64,000 nucleotides of DNA from Triglochin maritima (Eukaryota; Streptophyta; Magnoliopsida; Alismatales; Juncaginaceae), in NCBI GenBank assembly GCA_963682175.1, contig OY821789.1, positions 4,340,001-4,404,000 on the forward strand, read 5' to 3'. A program made the position numbers and the translations under genes. This document shows positions 52,193 to 62,940 of this stretch, piece after piece (position 1 is the first letter of the stretch; each line of letters begins with the position of its first letter). Below the pieces are notes generated by a model. That model was given only the letters and a program-made list of their open reading frames with translations, was not told the origin of the DNA and searched no databases.

Positions 52193-52930
52193 ATAAAATT
52201 GGTGCTGATTGCAATTATTCTGCATATATCAACTCAATAAATCAATATTTTGCAAGGGTCTTGATGAAAAGTATATTATTATTGTCTACAACCGACCATA
52301 GCTGTTTATTGGTTCACATAAACGTCTTATTTATGTGGTAATGGCATGATGCATGGATTTGGAACAAGATCCAAACTCATGGAATAAGTTCGAGTGAGTG
52401 GTTGACATTGCCTGAATTGCCAACCTTCTATTTTGTCTTTTACAGAGAAAAAAACACATCCGAGCAAGAAGATAATACCACATTTGAAGTTATTTTGTTG
52501 GTCTTCAAGAAAAAAATGGCGTTGGATTAAGCTTGGCATATAGAGATCTTTTTTCTTGTGAATACGTTCTTTTATTGCTTAACTAATTAGTAATAGTTAC
52601 AATCTAATAAGAATCATTTTGTAACTAGATGCATGTATTGGGGTAGTTAATATTTGGGAAATGTTTGTTGAACGCTTCGCGTCACGGACGCTGCAAACCC
52701 AGTCAGCAGAATGGCTGATGTGGGCAACCCAGTCAGCAGACGCGGCTGAGTTCGCTCTCTCCCCAGAAACAATTTCTTTGTTTAGTTTATTCCTCGTTTC
52801 GTACAAATTTCGCCATCCCTCGCCATCCCTCATTAATGCGTCTCAAATCACTCCATTCTTTCATCATGTTGGCGCTCCTACACTCAACATTCGTCCTCCT
52901 ATTTCTTCCCTTCTCTTTATTAAATTCATT

Positions 52931-53085
52931 TTTTTCCGGACACACACGTCATTCATTTTCTTTAGTTTCTGGACAAGCACGTAACTTATTCCGGACACAG
53001 TTACTATTTATTCCGGACAGTTGGAATACTTATTCCGGACAGACGGAACACTTATTCCGGACAAACGAACTACTTACTCCTGATT
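52931..53085. repeat. 22-bp TTCCGGACA minisatellite, 5' leader of the transposase
   Basis: TTCCGGACA recurs from about 52934, with the best copies (TTATTCCGGACAGACGGAAC and neighbours) spaced 22 bp between 53007 and 53075. The block lies upstream of the transposase ATG at 53274. Orientation is the complement of the TGTCCGG form seen downstream. Confidence 0.8.
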
Positions 53086-53273
53086 TTTTGTTGCTGTTGT
53101 TTTATTTTCCCGATGCGTCCACCATCGCATTTAATGCTTTTCAAATCAGCACGTCCTCCGTCTTCTTTCTTATTGTTTGGCGCGTCACGGAGATACAAAT
53201 ATGAGTGTCTAGGTTATTCCGATCCTACGAACCATTCCTTCTTCTCTCCTTCCTCCATTTTTGTTGTACTGTA

Positions 53274-55943
53274 ATGGCACTCGTAAATGTGTCCTCACAG
53301 CCGGCTCCTGCCTCCAACGTCCCTCAAGTGATGATGAATTTTCCTTCCTTCGAAGAAGCCAAAGCATTTTACGTTTCATACGCCGATTCCTGTGGTTTTG
53401 GTGTGAAGATAAGGCAATCTCATTACGATCGTGGTGTTGTTATACGGGCCACTCTTACTTGCTCAAAGGAAGGTAATGCTCCCGGAAACCAAGGTGAAGG
53501 TAGACCGAAACATAGGTTATCCGGTAGGGTCGAATGCACTGCGCGGATTAGGGTCTCCGGTAATCCATCCAGAGGCTACGTAATTAACTACGTAGATCTC
53601 GAACATAATCACGCCATGCTGTCGGAAGACCAGATGCGCTTCCTCCGTCAAAAACGATCCGTCCCGGAGTCCGCCAGAGCACGCATTTCGTGCAATGATG
53701 CTGCCGGTATATCTGCCGCCAAGACCATGCAATCTTTTGTGGTCGAAGCTGGAGGTCACGATAAATTGTCTTTCAACGAGCGGGACCTAAGGTTATTTAT
53801 TCTCCACTTAACCTGGTTGAAGTTACGCATTTAGCTTTGTCATAAAAATTATGTTTCGCAGGAATGTTGTGAACGAGGTTAGAAACCTCAAAATGGGACC
53901 AGGAGATGCGCAAGCTATCCAAGATTATTTCATCAGGATGCAGAAGAATGATTCCCGCTTCTTTTACGTAATGGATATGGACGACGAAGGCAGACTACGA
54001 AATGTGTTCTGGGCCGACAGTCGGTCTCGAGCTGCTTACTCTTACTTTGGAGATGCAATATGTTTCGACACAACATACATAACAAACAAGTATGACATGC
54101 CTTTTGCCCCATTTGTGGGGGTAAATCACCACTACCAGTCCGTCCTACTCGGTTGCGCACTCCTCTCTTCCGAGACGACACAAAATTACATTTGGTTGTT
54201 CCAAACATGGTTGACGTGCATGAACGGTACGTGTTTTATTTTGTCCGGCTTTGTCCATTTTACGTTGTGTGCCTGTCCGGTTACTCCCTTACGTCTGTCC
54301 GTTTTACGTATTTTGCTCGTCCGGTTTATCCCTTACGTCTGTCCTGTTTACGTCTTTTGCTCGTCCTGTTTACCCCTTACGTCTGTCCGGTTTACGTATT
54401 TTGCTCGTCCGTTTTATCCCTTACGTCTGTCCGGTTTACGTATTTTGCTCGTCCGGTTTATCCCTTACGTAAGTCCGGTTTACGTTTTTTGCGCGTCCGG
54501 TTTATCCCTTACGTCTGTCCGGTTTACCCTTGACGCCTGTCCGGTTTACGTCTTTTGCTCGTCCGGTTTATCCTTTACGTCTGTCCGGTTTACGTCTTTT
54601 GCTCGTCCGGTTTACCCTTGACGTCTGTCCGGTTTACGTTATTTCTGTCCGGATTAACATATGTTTTTATCTTGATCGCTTTGTGTGCAGATACAAGCCC
54701 CCCGGCGATCATAACAGACCAATGTGGCGCCATAGCTTCGGCTGTGAGGACTGTGTTCCCTGAAGCGCGGCACAGATTTTGTATATGGCACATAATGAAT
54801 AAGGCCCCTGTGAAGCTGCCCAAGAAGTACCGGGAGCATACGTTGTTTGACCTCAACAACTGTGTATTCGATTCCAAGACTCCGGCAGAATTCGAGCGGA
54901 ATTGGCAGGGATTTCTAGATGATTTCGAGTTGCACGACAATAATTGGCTCCGATCCATTTATGCAATTCGAGAGCACTGGGTACCTGCATTTTCGAGGGA
55001 TTGTTTTTCCGCCGGAATGGCATCAACCCAGAGAAGTGAGGGTATGAACGCCTTCTTCGATAAGTACCTCACATCAAGGACGACACTTAAGCAGTTCGTT
55101 CAACAATACGAACTCGCACTACGCCACAAGTATGAGAAGGAAGCTCAGTCTGATTTCGATTGTCAGCATAAGGCTCCGCAATTGATTTCGAAATATCCAT
55201 TCGAGAGGCAATTGAGCGAGTTGTATACGGTGGGTGTCTTCAAGAAGGTGCAGTTAGAAATTGGGAAGATGATGTACTGCGACATCAAGGATGAGTTCAA
55301 CGAGGACGACACATTGCACTTCAACGTGACCGAACATGTATTGACACATATCCTCCCATTGTCGAAACGGTTCACAGTGCAAATTAGAGATGAGAAGTGG
55401 GTATGCGATTGCAGAATGTTTGATCACGTCGGTATCCTATGTTGTCACGTTTATGTTGTTATTGCCCGAATACGTCCAAACGCGTTGCTCCCCGAGTTTT
55501 ACATCGTCCACCGATGGAGGAAGGATATCCGAAGGAGCTATGGAGTCAAGTTTCCTCTTCAAAGCGGCATAACGGGGAACGATGCGCTTCGTCGCCACGA
55601 CGACATAATGGGTCGTGCGCTTTGGATCGCCGAGGCCGCTTTCGACTCAAACGACAGATATCTTCAGGCGGTAGAGGCACTTGAGTTGCTTAAGGAACGT
55701 ATGCAACGACCTGATCCTGTGTTCGCTGGTACATCCGTTCTCAATCCGGATAAGACAATACGGAAAGGCAGACCGCCGAGCAAACGACGGATTTCTTTGT
55801 CTGAGAAAATAATTAAAAGTAACGTTAAGAAAATCAACAGGAAGAAGGCTCTACCCCCGTTACACCCTGCAGCACCCAAACCGGGGGATCACGATTTCGA
55901 TGACTGGGACATGAATTTGCATTACGAGGGAGTTCCTCCTTGA
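53274..55943 (+). CDS. FAR1/FRS-type MULE transposase
   Basis: Cuts and rejoins the element in the nucleus; domesticated relatives are the FHY3/FAR1 transcription factors. Exons 53274-53791, 53862-54226 and 54691-55943 agree in phase and give 711 aa. Residues about 23-115 form the FAR1 DNA-binding zinc finger (FPSFEEAKAFYVSYA, then TCSKEG, VECTARI and DLEHNHAM). The MULE catalytic core has Asp242 (CFDTTYITNKY), Asp304 (AIITDQCGA), a CIWH motif at 325-328 and Glu411 (STQRSEGMNAFF), a complete DDE set. A SWIM zinc finger follows: Cys533, Cys535, Cys545 and His547. A basic tail with an AT-hook-like KGRPPSKRR lies near residue 655. The ATG at 53274 is the first in frame. Intron 2 (54227-54690) is filled with the minisatellite. 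No disabling mutation is seen. Confidence 0.93.
54237..54656 (+). repeat. 44-bp (2 x 22) TGTCCGGTTTACGT array in transposase intron 2
   Basis: Units alternate two 22-bp halves, TACGTCTGTCCGGTTTACGT and TTTGCTCGTCCGGTTTATCC (each shown short of its end), through nearly the entire 464-bp intron. The exon borders GTACGT and TGTGCAG stay clean on both sides. Confidence 0.9.
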
Positions 55944-55964
55944 TTATTGTATTTGTCCTTGGTT

Positions 55965-56090
55965 GGAATTATTCCTATGTAATTTTGTTGAAAGTCATTG
56001 TAATTTTGTTGAATGTCATTGTATGTAATTTTGTTGAAAGTCATTGTATGTAATTTTGTTGAAAGTCATTGTATTATTGCATAAGATTCA
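55965..56090 (+). repeat. Tandem TGTAATTTTGTTGAAAGTCA repeats after the transposase stop
   Basis: Four copies of GTAATTTTGTTGAA(A/T)GTCATT with 24- to 28-bp spacing lie in the presumed 3' UTR of the transposase. They are unrelated in sequence to the TCCGG array that follows. Confidence 0.8.
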
Positions 56091-56164
56091 ACCCTTTCTT
56101 TGCTTGATCGTTTGTGAATTAATTTCTCATGGCGACAAATATATTAAGTAATTTTGTACCGTTG

Positions 56165-57652
56165 TATGTCTGTCCGGATTAAGTTAACAGTATGTCCGGA
56201 TTAAGTTAACAGTATGTCCGGATTACGTAACATCAAAGTCCGGATTAAGTGACCAGTATGTCCGGAATACGTAATTAGGCAGTCCGGATTACATTGTTTG
56301 TCTGTCCGGATTACGTTAATTTCTGTCCGGAATAAGTTACCAGTATGTCCGGATTACGTTACCAATATGTCCGGATTACGTTACATCAATGTCCCGAAAC
56401 GGAACAAAAAGTTTGTCCGGAATAAGTGTATTTGCTGTCCGGAATAAGTGTATTTGTTGTCCGGAATAAGCGTATTTGTTGTCGGGAATAAATGTATTTG
56501 TTGTCCGGTTTAAGAATAAAGTGTGTCTGGAATAAGTGTTTTTGCTGTCCGGAATAAGTGTATTTGCTGTCCGGAATAAGAATAAAGTATGTCCCGAAAC
56601 GGAACAAAAAGTGTGTCCGGAATAAGTGTATTTGCTGTCCGGAATAAGTGTATTTGTTGTCCGGAATAAGCGTATTTGTTGTCCGGAATAAATGTATTTG
56701 TTGTCCGGTTTAAGAATAAAGTGTGTCCGGAATAAGTGTATTTGCTGTCCGGAATAAGTGTACTTGCTGTCCGGAATAAGTGTATTTGCTGTCCGGAATA
56801 AGAATAAAGTGTGTCCCGAAACGGAACAAAAAGTTTGACCGGAATAAGTGTATTTGCTGTCCGGAATAAGTGTATTTGTTGTCCGGAATAAGCGTATTTG
56901 TTGTCCGGAATAAATGTATTTGTTGTCCGGAATAAATGTATTTGTTGTCCGGTTTAAGAATAAAGTGTGTCCGGAATAAGTGTATTTGTTGTCCGGAATA
57001 AGTGTACTTGCTGTCCGGAATAAGTGTATTTGCTGTCCGGAATAAGAATAAAGTGTGTCCCGAAACGGAACAAAAAGTTTGTCCGGAATAAGTGTATTTG
57101 CTGTCCGGAATAAGTGTATTTGTTGTCCGGAATAAGCGTATTTGTTGTCCGGAATAAATGTATTTGTTGTCCGGTTTAAGAATAAAGTGTGTCCGGAATA
57201 AGTGTACTTGCTGTCCGGAATAAGTGTACTTGCTGTCCCGAATAAGTGTATTTGCTGTCCGGAATAAGAATAAAGTGTGTCCCGAAACGGAACAAAAAGT
57301 TTGTCCGGAATAAGTGTATTTGCTGCCCAGAATAAGTGTATTTTTTGTCCGGAATAAGTGTATTTGCTGTCCGGAATAAGTGTATTTGTTGTCCGGAATA
57401 TGTGTATTTGTTGTCCGGAATATGTGTATTTGTTGTTCGGAATAAGTGTATTTGCTGTCCGGAATAAGTGTATTTGTTTTTCGGAGTAAGTGTATTTGTT
57501 GTCCGGTTTAAGAATAAATTTTGTCCAGAAACGGAACATTAAGTTTTTCCGGAATAAGTGTATTTGCTGTCCGGAATAAGTGTATTTGTTGTCCGGAATT
57601 AGTGTATTTGCTGTCCGGAATAGGTGTATTTGTTGTCCGGTTTAAGAGTATT
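56165..57652 (+). repeat. 22-bp TGTCCGGAATAAG minisatellite between the convergent genes
   Basis: About 1.5 kb, or close to 67 monomers of 22 bp. The first part (56165-56390) uses TGTCCGGATTAAGTTAACAG-like units. The rest uses TGTCCGGAATAAGTGTATTT-like units. A variant monomer, CCCGAAACGGAACAAAAAGT, recurs at about 56393, 56592, 56814, 57059 and 57280 (a diverged one near 57528), marking a higher-order repeat of 9 to 11 monomers. The long minus-strand ORF here (387 codons) is a by-product of the repeat. Confidence 0.95.
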
Positions 57653-57794
57653 GATTATTTATACATGTCCTTGTATTGATAATTTAACCCAACACCAAAT
57701 GTCATTGTATTGATAAATCATTCAAATAGTCTATGTAATTTTAACATGTATACATGTATAACTTTGTAAAAAAAATTAAAACATCCAGAGTCGT

Positions 57795-60700
57795 TTATTG
57801 TTGATCGCACATCCCAGAGTCTTCGAGTAAGAAATTGGCCAAATCGCCTCTAAAACGGTGAATAACCTTGCTCTGCTTCGGCTGAGTCGGATCAGCATTC
57901 TCCATCAAACGCTTGATCCAGTACAAAACGTATGGCCCGCAGTCGTTACTCCCCGCTAGCTGTCGTTGGCTACCCTTCCTGTCAACTCTCAGTGGCCATT
58001 CGACCGCCAAAAACCCTCGCCAGAATCCCGCTATCTTAGACGCGGTGCATTCATGAGTTCCGACTAAAAGGTTAGGATTTTCACCTCTTTTAAGCGTGCG
58101 GGAGAGGCTGTTGTACTGAATGAACTCCGATCGAGGTCCGTGGGCAACGAACAGAGTCCAGTGGCCGGACAAACAGCATGGCTGTGCGATGACGACTTCC
58201 TCCACATTAAGTCCTTCCATTTTTGGGAGTAAATAATCTCTCTTTATATCTTCTCCCTGTCCCTCCACAATCATTTCCGATTCGAAGGATGATAAGCAGA
58301 CCACCTTTTGTTGCCCTCCTCTTCTGACGAGTACCTCAATTAGGCCGTCAAGCGTTTCGTTGGTGATTTCTGTGCCTCGCGAAATTATTTCCTTGAGATC
58401 ACCCCTGCTGATAATGCTGAGAACCCCCCTCCAGATAATATCTTTTGCTTCTCGCTCGGGGGCCGTTGCATTCAATAAACGATGTACCTCATCATTGGTC
58501 AGCGTTCTCAAGGCGGTATCATCCACATCTGGCCTCGTGGACGAAACAAGGGCGGCCAGTTCATCTTTCGCTTTTTCTTCACTGGCTTCTTCGGGCCCTT
58601 TTGTTTTTGTGGTGGCTTCTTCGGCCTCCTTTATTTGTTCTTGTTTTTCTGCGGCAATCTTCTGTGCCTCATCTTGGCCAGATTTGCTTTGCGCTTCGTG
58701 TATGTGTTCTGTGCGCAAGCGTGGTTTAAAGGTCCGCATTTTTTTGGGGTGCAAAAGCGGAAGCGCAACCCCAGCCTTCCTCTTTCTTTCCTCCTGTCTC
58801 CTCATAACTTCCTCCTTTTCTTCCTCCTCCTCCCTCTTATTTCTCTCTTCCTCCTCCCTCTTTTCCCTCTCTTCCCTCTCCTCCTCCTCCCTCTTATTTC
58901 TCTCTTCCTCCTCCCTCTTTTCCCTCTCTTCCCTCTCCTCCTCCTCCCTCTTATTTCTCTCTTCCTCCTCCCTCTTTTCCCTCTCTTCCCTCTCCACCGC
59001 CTCCCTCTTATTTCTCTCTTCCTCCTCCCTCTTTTCCCTCTCTTCCCTCTCCACCGCCTCCCTCTTATTTCTCTCTTCCTCCTCCGCCTCCCTCTTATTT
59101 CTCTCTTCCTCCTCCCTCTCTTCCCTCTCTTCCCTCTCCTCCGCCTCCCTCTTATTTCTCTCTTCCTCCTCCCTCTTTTCCCTCTCTTCCTCCTCCCCAC
59201 GGACTCTCAGCTCACGACACTCTTCTTGAGAGATCCGCAGTTCTTCCTCCAGGTTGTTAATTTTAACGGTCGCCTCCCTAAGTGCTGCTTCGGCTCGCAG
59301 CCATTTCGTCTTCACCTCACTAAGTTCCAACTCTTGTAGCAGTGGGTCACATGGAATGCTGCATTCACTGAGTTGTATCCTTGGTAGAGTGGATGTTGAA
59401 GGTGTTTCCTTCGAGGCGACCGTTGCTTCTGCAGGAGTTGAAGGTGTTTCCTTCGCTGCGGGAGTTGCTGCTGCAGGAGGAAATTGATCCTCTGACAACA
59501 GTGAATGCTCCCGTGCACTGAGTTTTGGGGTGCCCTTCAACTCAAATTGGCCCGAGTATATCCGGGACAAGTTGATGCCTCGATCTTCCCATTTTCTAAG
59601 GATTTGGCGTCTGCTAAACATTTCGGTCCAACACTTGAACCGTGGAAATGCTGACCGGGGATCCCCCAATTTGAACTTCTCGCAAAGCCACACCTGAAAA
59701 CAGGAATAAGTTAAAAAACAGAAACATAACATCCCCAGGACAGTCTCATAACGTTAATCACTAATTCCGGACAGACACAACTCTTATTCCGGACAGACAC
59801 AACTCTTATTCCGGACAGACACAACTCTTATTCCGGACAGACACAACTCTTATTCCGGACAGACAAAGACGTATTCCGGACATACAAATTACTTATTCCG
59901 GACAGACACAAGACGTATTCCGGACACATACAGGACTATTCCGGACTGGCAACACACTTATTCCGGACAGGCAACACACTTATTCCGGACAGAGACAACA
60001 CTATTGAGGACAGACACAAAACTTATCCCGGACAGACACAAGACTTATTCCGGACAGAGACAACACTATTCAGGACAGACACAAGACTTATCCCGGACAG
60101 ACACAAGACGTATTCCGGACAGACAAGACAATCATTCCAGACACATACAGGACTATTCCGGACAGGCAACACACTTATTCCGGACATAAACCAACACTAC
60201 TCCGGACTGACACAACACTCATTCCGGACTACCACAAGACACTTATTCCGGAAAACCTCAAGACACTTTTTCCGGACAGAGACAACACTATTCAGGACAG
60301 ACAGAAGACGTATTCCGGACAGACACAAGACGTATTCCGGACAAGCAAGACAGTCATTTCGGACACATACAGGACTATTCCGGACAGGCAACACACTTAT
60401 TCCGGACATAAACCGACACTATTCCGGACTGACACAACACTCATTCCGGACCAAGATGCTTACTTGTAATACGGCAACGCAACCAGACACGTAGCCCTGC
60501 TTCATAGAGAAGTTCGCTGACGATCTCCTCCTCGAGAGGTCCCGTTGGGCTTCCTCCAGGCCTTCAACCAAGAAAGTGTGAACCGCATTTGCCCACGCAT
60601 ATCTCTTGAGGCGCTTGAGGTTCTTAAGGTGTTTCGTGTACCACGCTTTAGTTCGCAGTGATCCATCGAAGAACAAAAAATGATTGAAAATCATAGAAAT

Positions 60701-61232
60701 AAGGAGTCGGACGTGCTCCTCCTCCTCGCCCATCTTGCTCGTGGCGGTAAGATGACCCAGTAGCTGGGTGTTGTCGAGGTTAACCCCGTCACGTTTCGCT
60801 ACGTACATGGCATCCATATCCACTCTCTGCCCATGTACTCTTAGTCCAAGTAGAAGGGCGACGTCTTCTACCGTAAATGGGACCACCCCAGTGGCTATTC
60901 TCAGACCGACTTCATTGGCGTCGAAGTGTTCGACGAACCAACCCAGTATCTCGTTGTCAGTTGTGACGTGAGGAAAGCTGAGGAAGTGACCGAAAGGCGT
61001 CCGTTGGAAGACATTTTTCTCCTCCTCCTTCATCCGGTCGAACTGCTTGTGAAGGGCCGCGAAACCGCACTTGGTTTCGCGGAAGTAGTACGTGCTTCCC
61101 TTAAACCACACAAAAAAATTGTTAGAGGCCAATAATGAACCTTAAAATGAACCAGAAAGAACATGGTTGACAAAACACCTGCGCGGCTACAATTTCAGGA
61201 GCAATGGAGGTTTCAGGTAGAGAAGGATCCAT
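57795..61232 (-). CDS. Mobile-domain, coiled-coil, ULP1-type (C48) protease
   Basis: Three exons read leftward, 61232-61179, 61099-60464 and 59693-57795, all phase 0, giving 862 aa from MDPSLPETSIAPE. Residues about 19-280 resemble the plant mobile-domain/DUF1985 modules found in MULE proteins (ATGVVPFTVEDVALLLGLRV, KRYAWANAVHTFLVEGLEEA). A middle of about 200 residues is a charged coiled coil built from REEEERNKR repeats. The C-terminus is a C48 cysteine protease: His741 (GHWTLFVAHG), Gln808 and Cys815 (GSNDCGPYVLYW). ULP1 enzymes remove SUMO or similar modifiers. The catalytic Asp position (YDSL in relatives) is Asn758 (IQYNSL) here, so activity is uncertain. The large intron (59694-60463) is packed with the TCCGG minisatellite. 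First-exon assignment is less sure than the rest. Confidence 0.85.
58800..59205 (-). repeat. 57-bp coding repeat, 19-residue coiled-coil unit
   Basis: CTTATTTCTCTC on the plus strand recurs at about 58836, 58893, 58950, 59007, 59064, 59094 and 59151. The spacing is 57 bp except one 30-bp step. Both lengths are multiples of three, so the frame holds and the protein repeats REEEERNKREEEEREER-like units of 19 residues, with one shortened to 10. Confidence 0.9.
59762..60452 (-). repeat. 22-bp TTATTCCGGACAGACACAAC array in the ULP intron
   Basis: Monomers of about 22 bp, with frequent 17- to 25-bp variants, fill the intron from 14 to 15 bp before its donor side to about 70 bp from its acceptor. 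In the sense of the ULP gene the motif reads TGTCCGGAATAAG, the same orientation relative to transcription as in the transposase intron. Confidence 0.92.
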
Positions 61233-61601
61233 TTTCGCCTTGTCTTGGTTTTCGTTACTGGAATGGAAAGGTTTTGGAGCAATGAAGGTTTTGGATGAGC
61301 GTATGGAAAGGAACTCCGGGTGAAATGGGGAAAGTTACTCGAATGCTGTACCGCCGCTACTGATGTACGTGAAGTCGAACCGTCTAATCGTGATTTAGGG
61401 AAATGAACCGTCGCACGGAAATGAACCGTCGCACCCAACAAATCGTGATTTAGGGAAATGAACCGTCGCACCCAACAATTCGTATACATTTCCCCGCGCA
61501 GAGGTTTTGGTTGACTGGACGCACACCTGGCAGCTGACGTGTTATTCCACGTAGGACGCGTCACGGACGCTCGCGTCCGTATATAACTACTCTTAATATT
61601 T

Positions 61602-62940
61602 ACTCAATGTGAGAGAATATTACTAAACCTGCAGTTTGGCTGTCAATTTTGCTAGTCTTGGTCAAGCTTTAAGATTCTGTCTGGACGTATGACTACTAGC
61701 GAGTTGGGACCAGCCAATCAGTCATGTGATGATGTGAATAGTTGGACCAATGGATGGTATAGGTGGTTCAAGGAAAACTGCTCAAGTGTTGATCTGCAGA
61801 TCACAGAATATCTTATCTTTGAGTCGAAGTCCAACTTTTTTTGCTATTAGAACCATGATAGAATTGTTTTTAACCATAAATCTTTAAAGGTTTTGATATT
61901 GTTACTAGATCCAACATGTTTTTCATGGTCCCAAAAGGCATATATATATTGCTTGACCGGAGTCCATGAATGATATATTTTGCCAAATTATTTGTATGTG
62001 CATCCTGAGCTATGTTTGCAACTATCATGCTTAAAATGTAACAATTTAAATATAATTGCATGAATTGTAACTTAAATGCAACAATCTATGTCTAATTTGC
62101 ACAAATCTTGTATTTTTCGTCTTGCAATTTTTTGTTGTCAAATATGTTGTTTCAACAAACGATTTTTCCTTTCATTTTGGATTCAAATCCAAGAGCCAAT
62201 ATTAGGCAATCTTATATAATCCCAAATGAAGGTAATCTCATCGAAAAGTTCACTTCTAAGAACTTATTTCTAAAAATGTTAGTAAATAAACAAATTGACA
62301 TTAATTCGATATTTTCTTATGAGTTGAATTAAACTGGTATAACTCATGTAACTTTCTATTATCTTGGCCTCTTGCGGTTGGTACACCATGTTTCCAATGA
62401 TTTTAATTGGAGAAGAGGGGAGAATTTATGTCATGTATACACTTGGAATTCGTTTAGATATCGATTCTTGTTATGCATAACTCAAATTATATTTTCAACA
62501 AAGTGAAGTATGTTTATGTGATAACACGATGAATATAAAAACAAACAAACAATGATATCCAAGTACGAGCAACTGAAATTAAACATTATATTTTCAACAA
62601 AGTGAAGTATGTTTATGTGATAATACAATGAATATAAAAACAAACAAACAATGATATCCGAGTACGAGCAAATGAAATTAAACAGGACGACAACAGTACC
62701 AAGTTTACCAAACATGCAAAATAAAGTAAAAAACAAAACCTCCCAAAATAAAGGACTCGTACGCAAAAATCCCCTACTCCAGAACGCCACTTCCTACATT
62801 CCGGAAAGTCTTCCACAAACCCCGAAAAACTAAAATTCCTGGGGACCAATAGAATCGCGCGAGTATATCCGAATCCAGGGTAATTTGCAATTCCACCCCT
62901 ACCAAAACCCCAAAACCCTCTCTCCTTTCCATCTCTCCCC
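61602..62940. other. Intergenic DNA upstream of PEP carboxylase
   Basis: AT-rich spacer after the MULE. It contains a two-copy 99-bp repeat (62489-62686) and then the promoter region of the next gene. No protein gene recognised. Confidence 0.6.
62489..62686. repeat. Two tandem copies of a 99-bp unit in the PEPC upstream region
   Basis: Copies at 62489-62587 and 62588-62686 begin ATATTTTCAACAAAGTGAAG and both contain ACAAACAAACAATGATATCC. They differ at only a handful of bases, so the duplication is young. It ends about 255 bp before the TATA box. Confidence 0.9.

Larger units (their letters stand above)
48010..52646. other. Spacer with small transposons, no gene recognised
   Basis: The first few hundred bases are the 3' UTR side of the SCAR gene. 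After that come a short MULE relative, two hAT-like repeats and a 51-bp tandem repeat. The stretches 50370-52030 and 52200-52646 contain only short ORFs with nothing I can name. Confidence 0.6.
52656..61592. mobile_element. Complete 8.9-kb MULE, transposase plus ULP1 gene
   Basis: A perfect 9-bp target duplication, TTAATATTT, lies at 52647-52655 and 61593-61601, the length expected for Mutator-like elements. Between them are an intact FAR1/MULE transposase gene (+), a convergent mobile-domain/ULP1 protease gene (-) and four arrays of a 22-bp TCCGG minisatellite. The terminal inverted repeats are weak. Left GAACGCTTCGCGTCACGGAC and the complemented right end GGACGCGAGCGTCCGTGAC can be aligned with gaps about 15 bases inside the ends. 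ULP-bearing, weak-TIR MULEs (VANDAL and Kaonashi types) are known in plants. Open genes and an exact duplication suggest recent and perhaps autonomous activity. Confidence 0.88.

Noticed and set aside
54153..54763. Cys/Val/Phe-rich ORFs after the second transposase exon
   Set aside because: They read through the minisatellite in intron 2. Splicing 54226 to 54691 restores the transposase frame with ITDQCGA.
56376..57539. 387-codon minus-strand ORF with YSGQQIHLFRT-like repeats
   Set aside because: It is the translation of the 22-bp minisatellite. A 22-bp unit cycles through all three frames and happens to lack stops on this strand. No domain, and no start context.
58360..59339. Two long plus-strand ORFs rich in Ser/Leu/Phe
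   Set aside because: They are antisense to the charged coiled-coil repeat of the ULP gene; the frame on the minus strand has the real domains.
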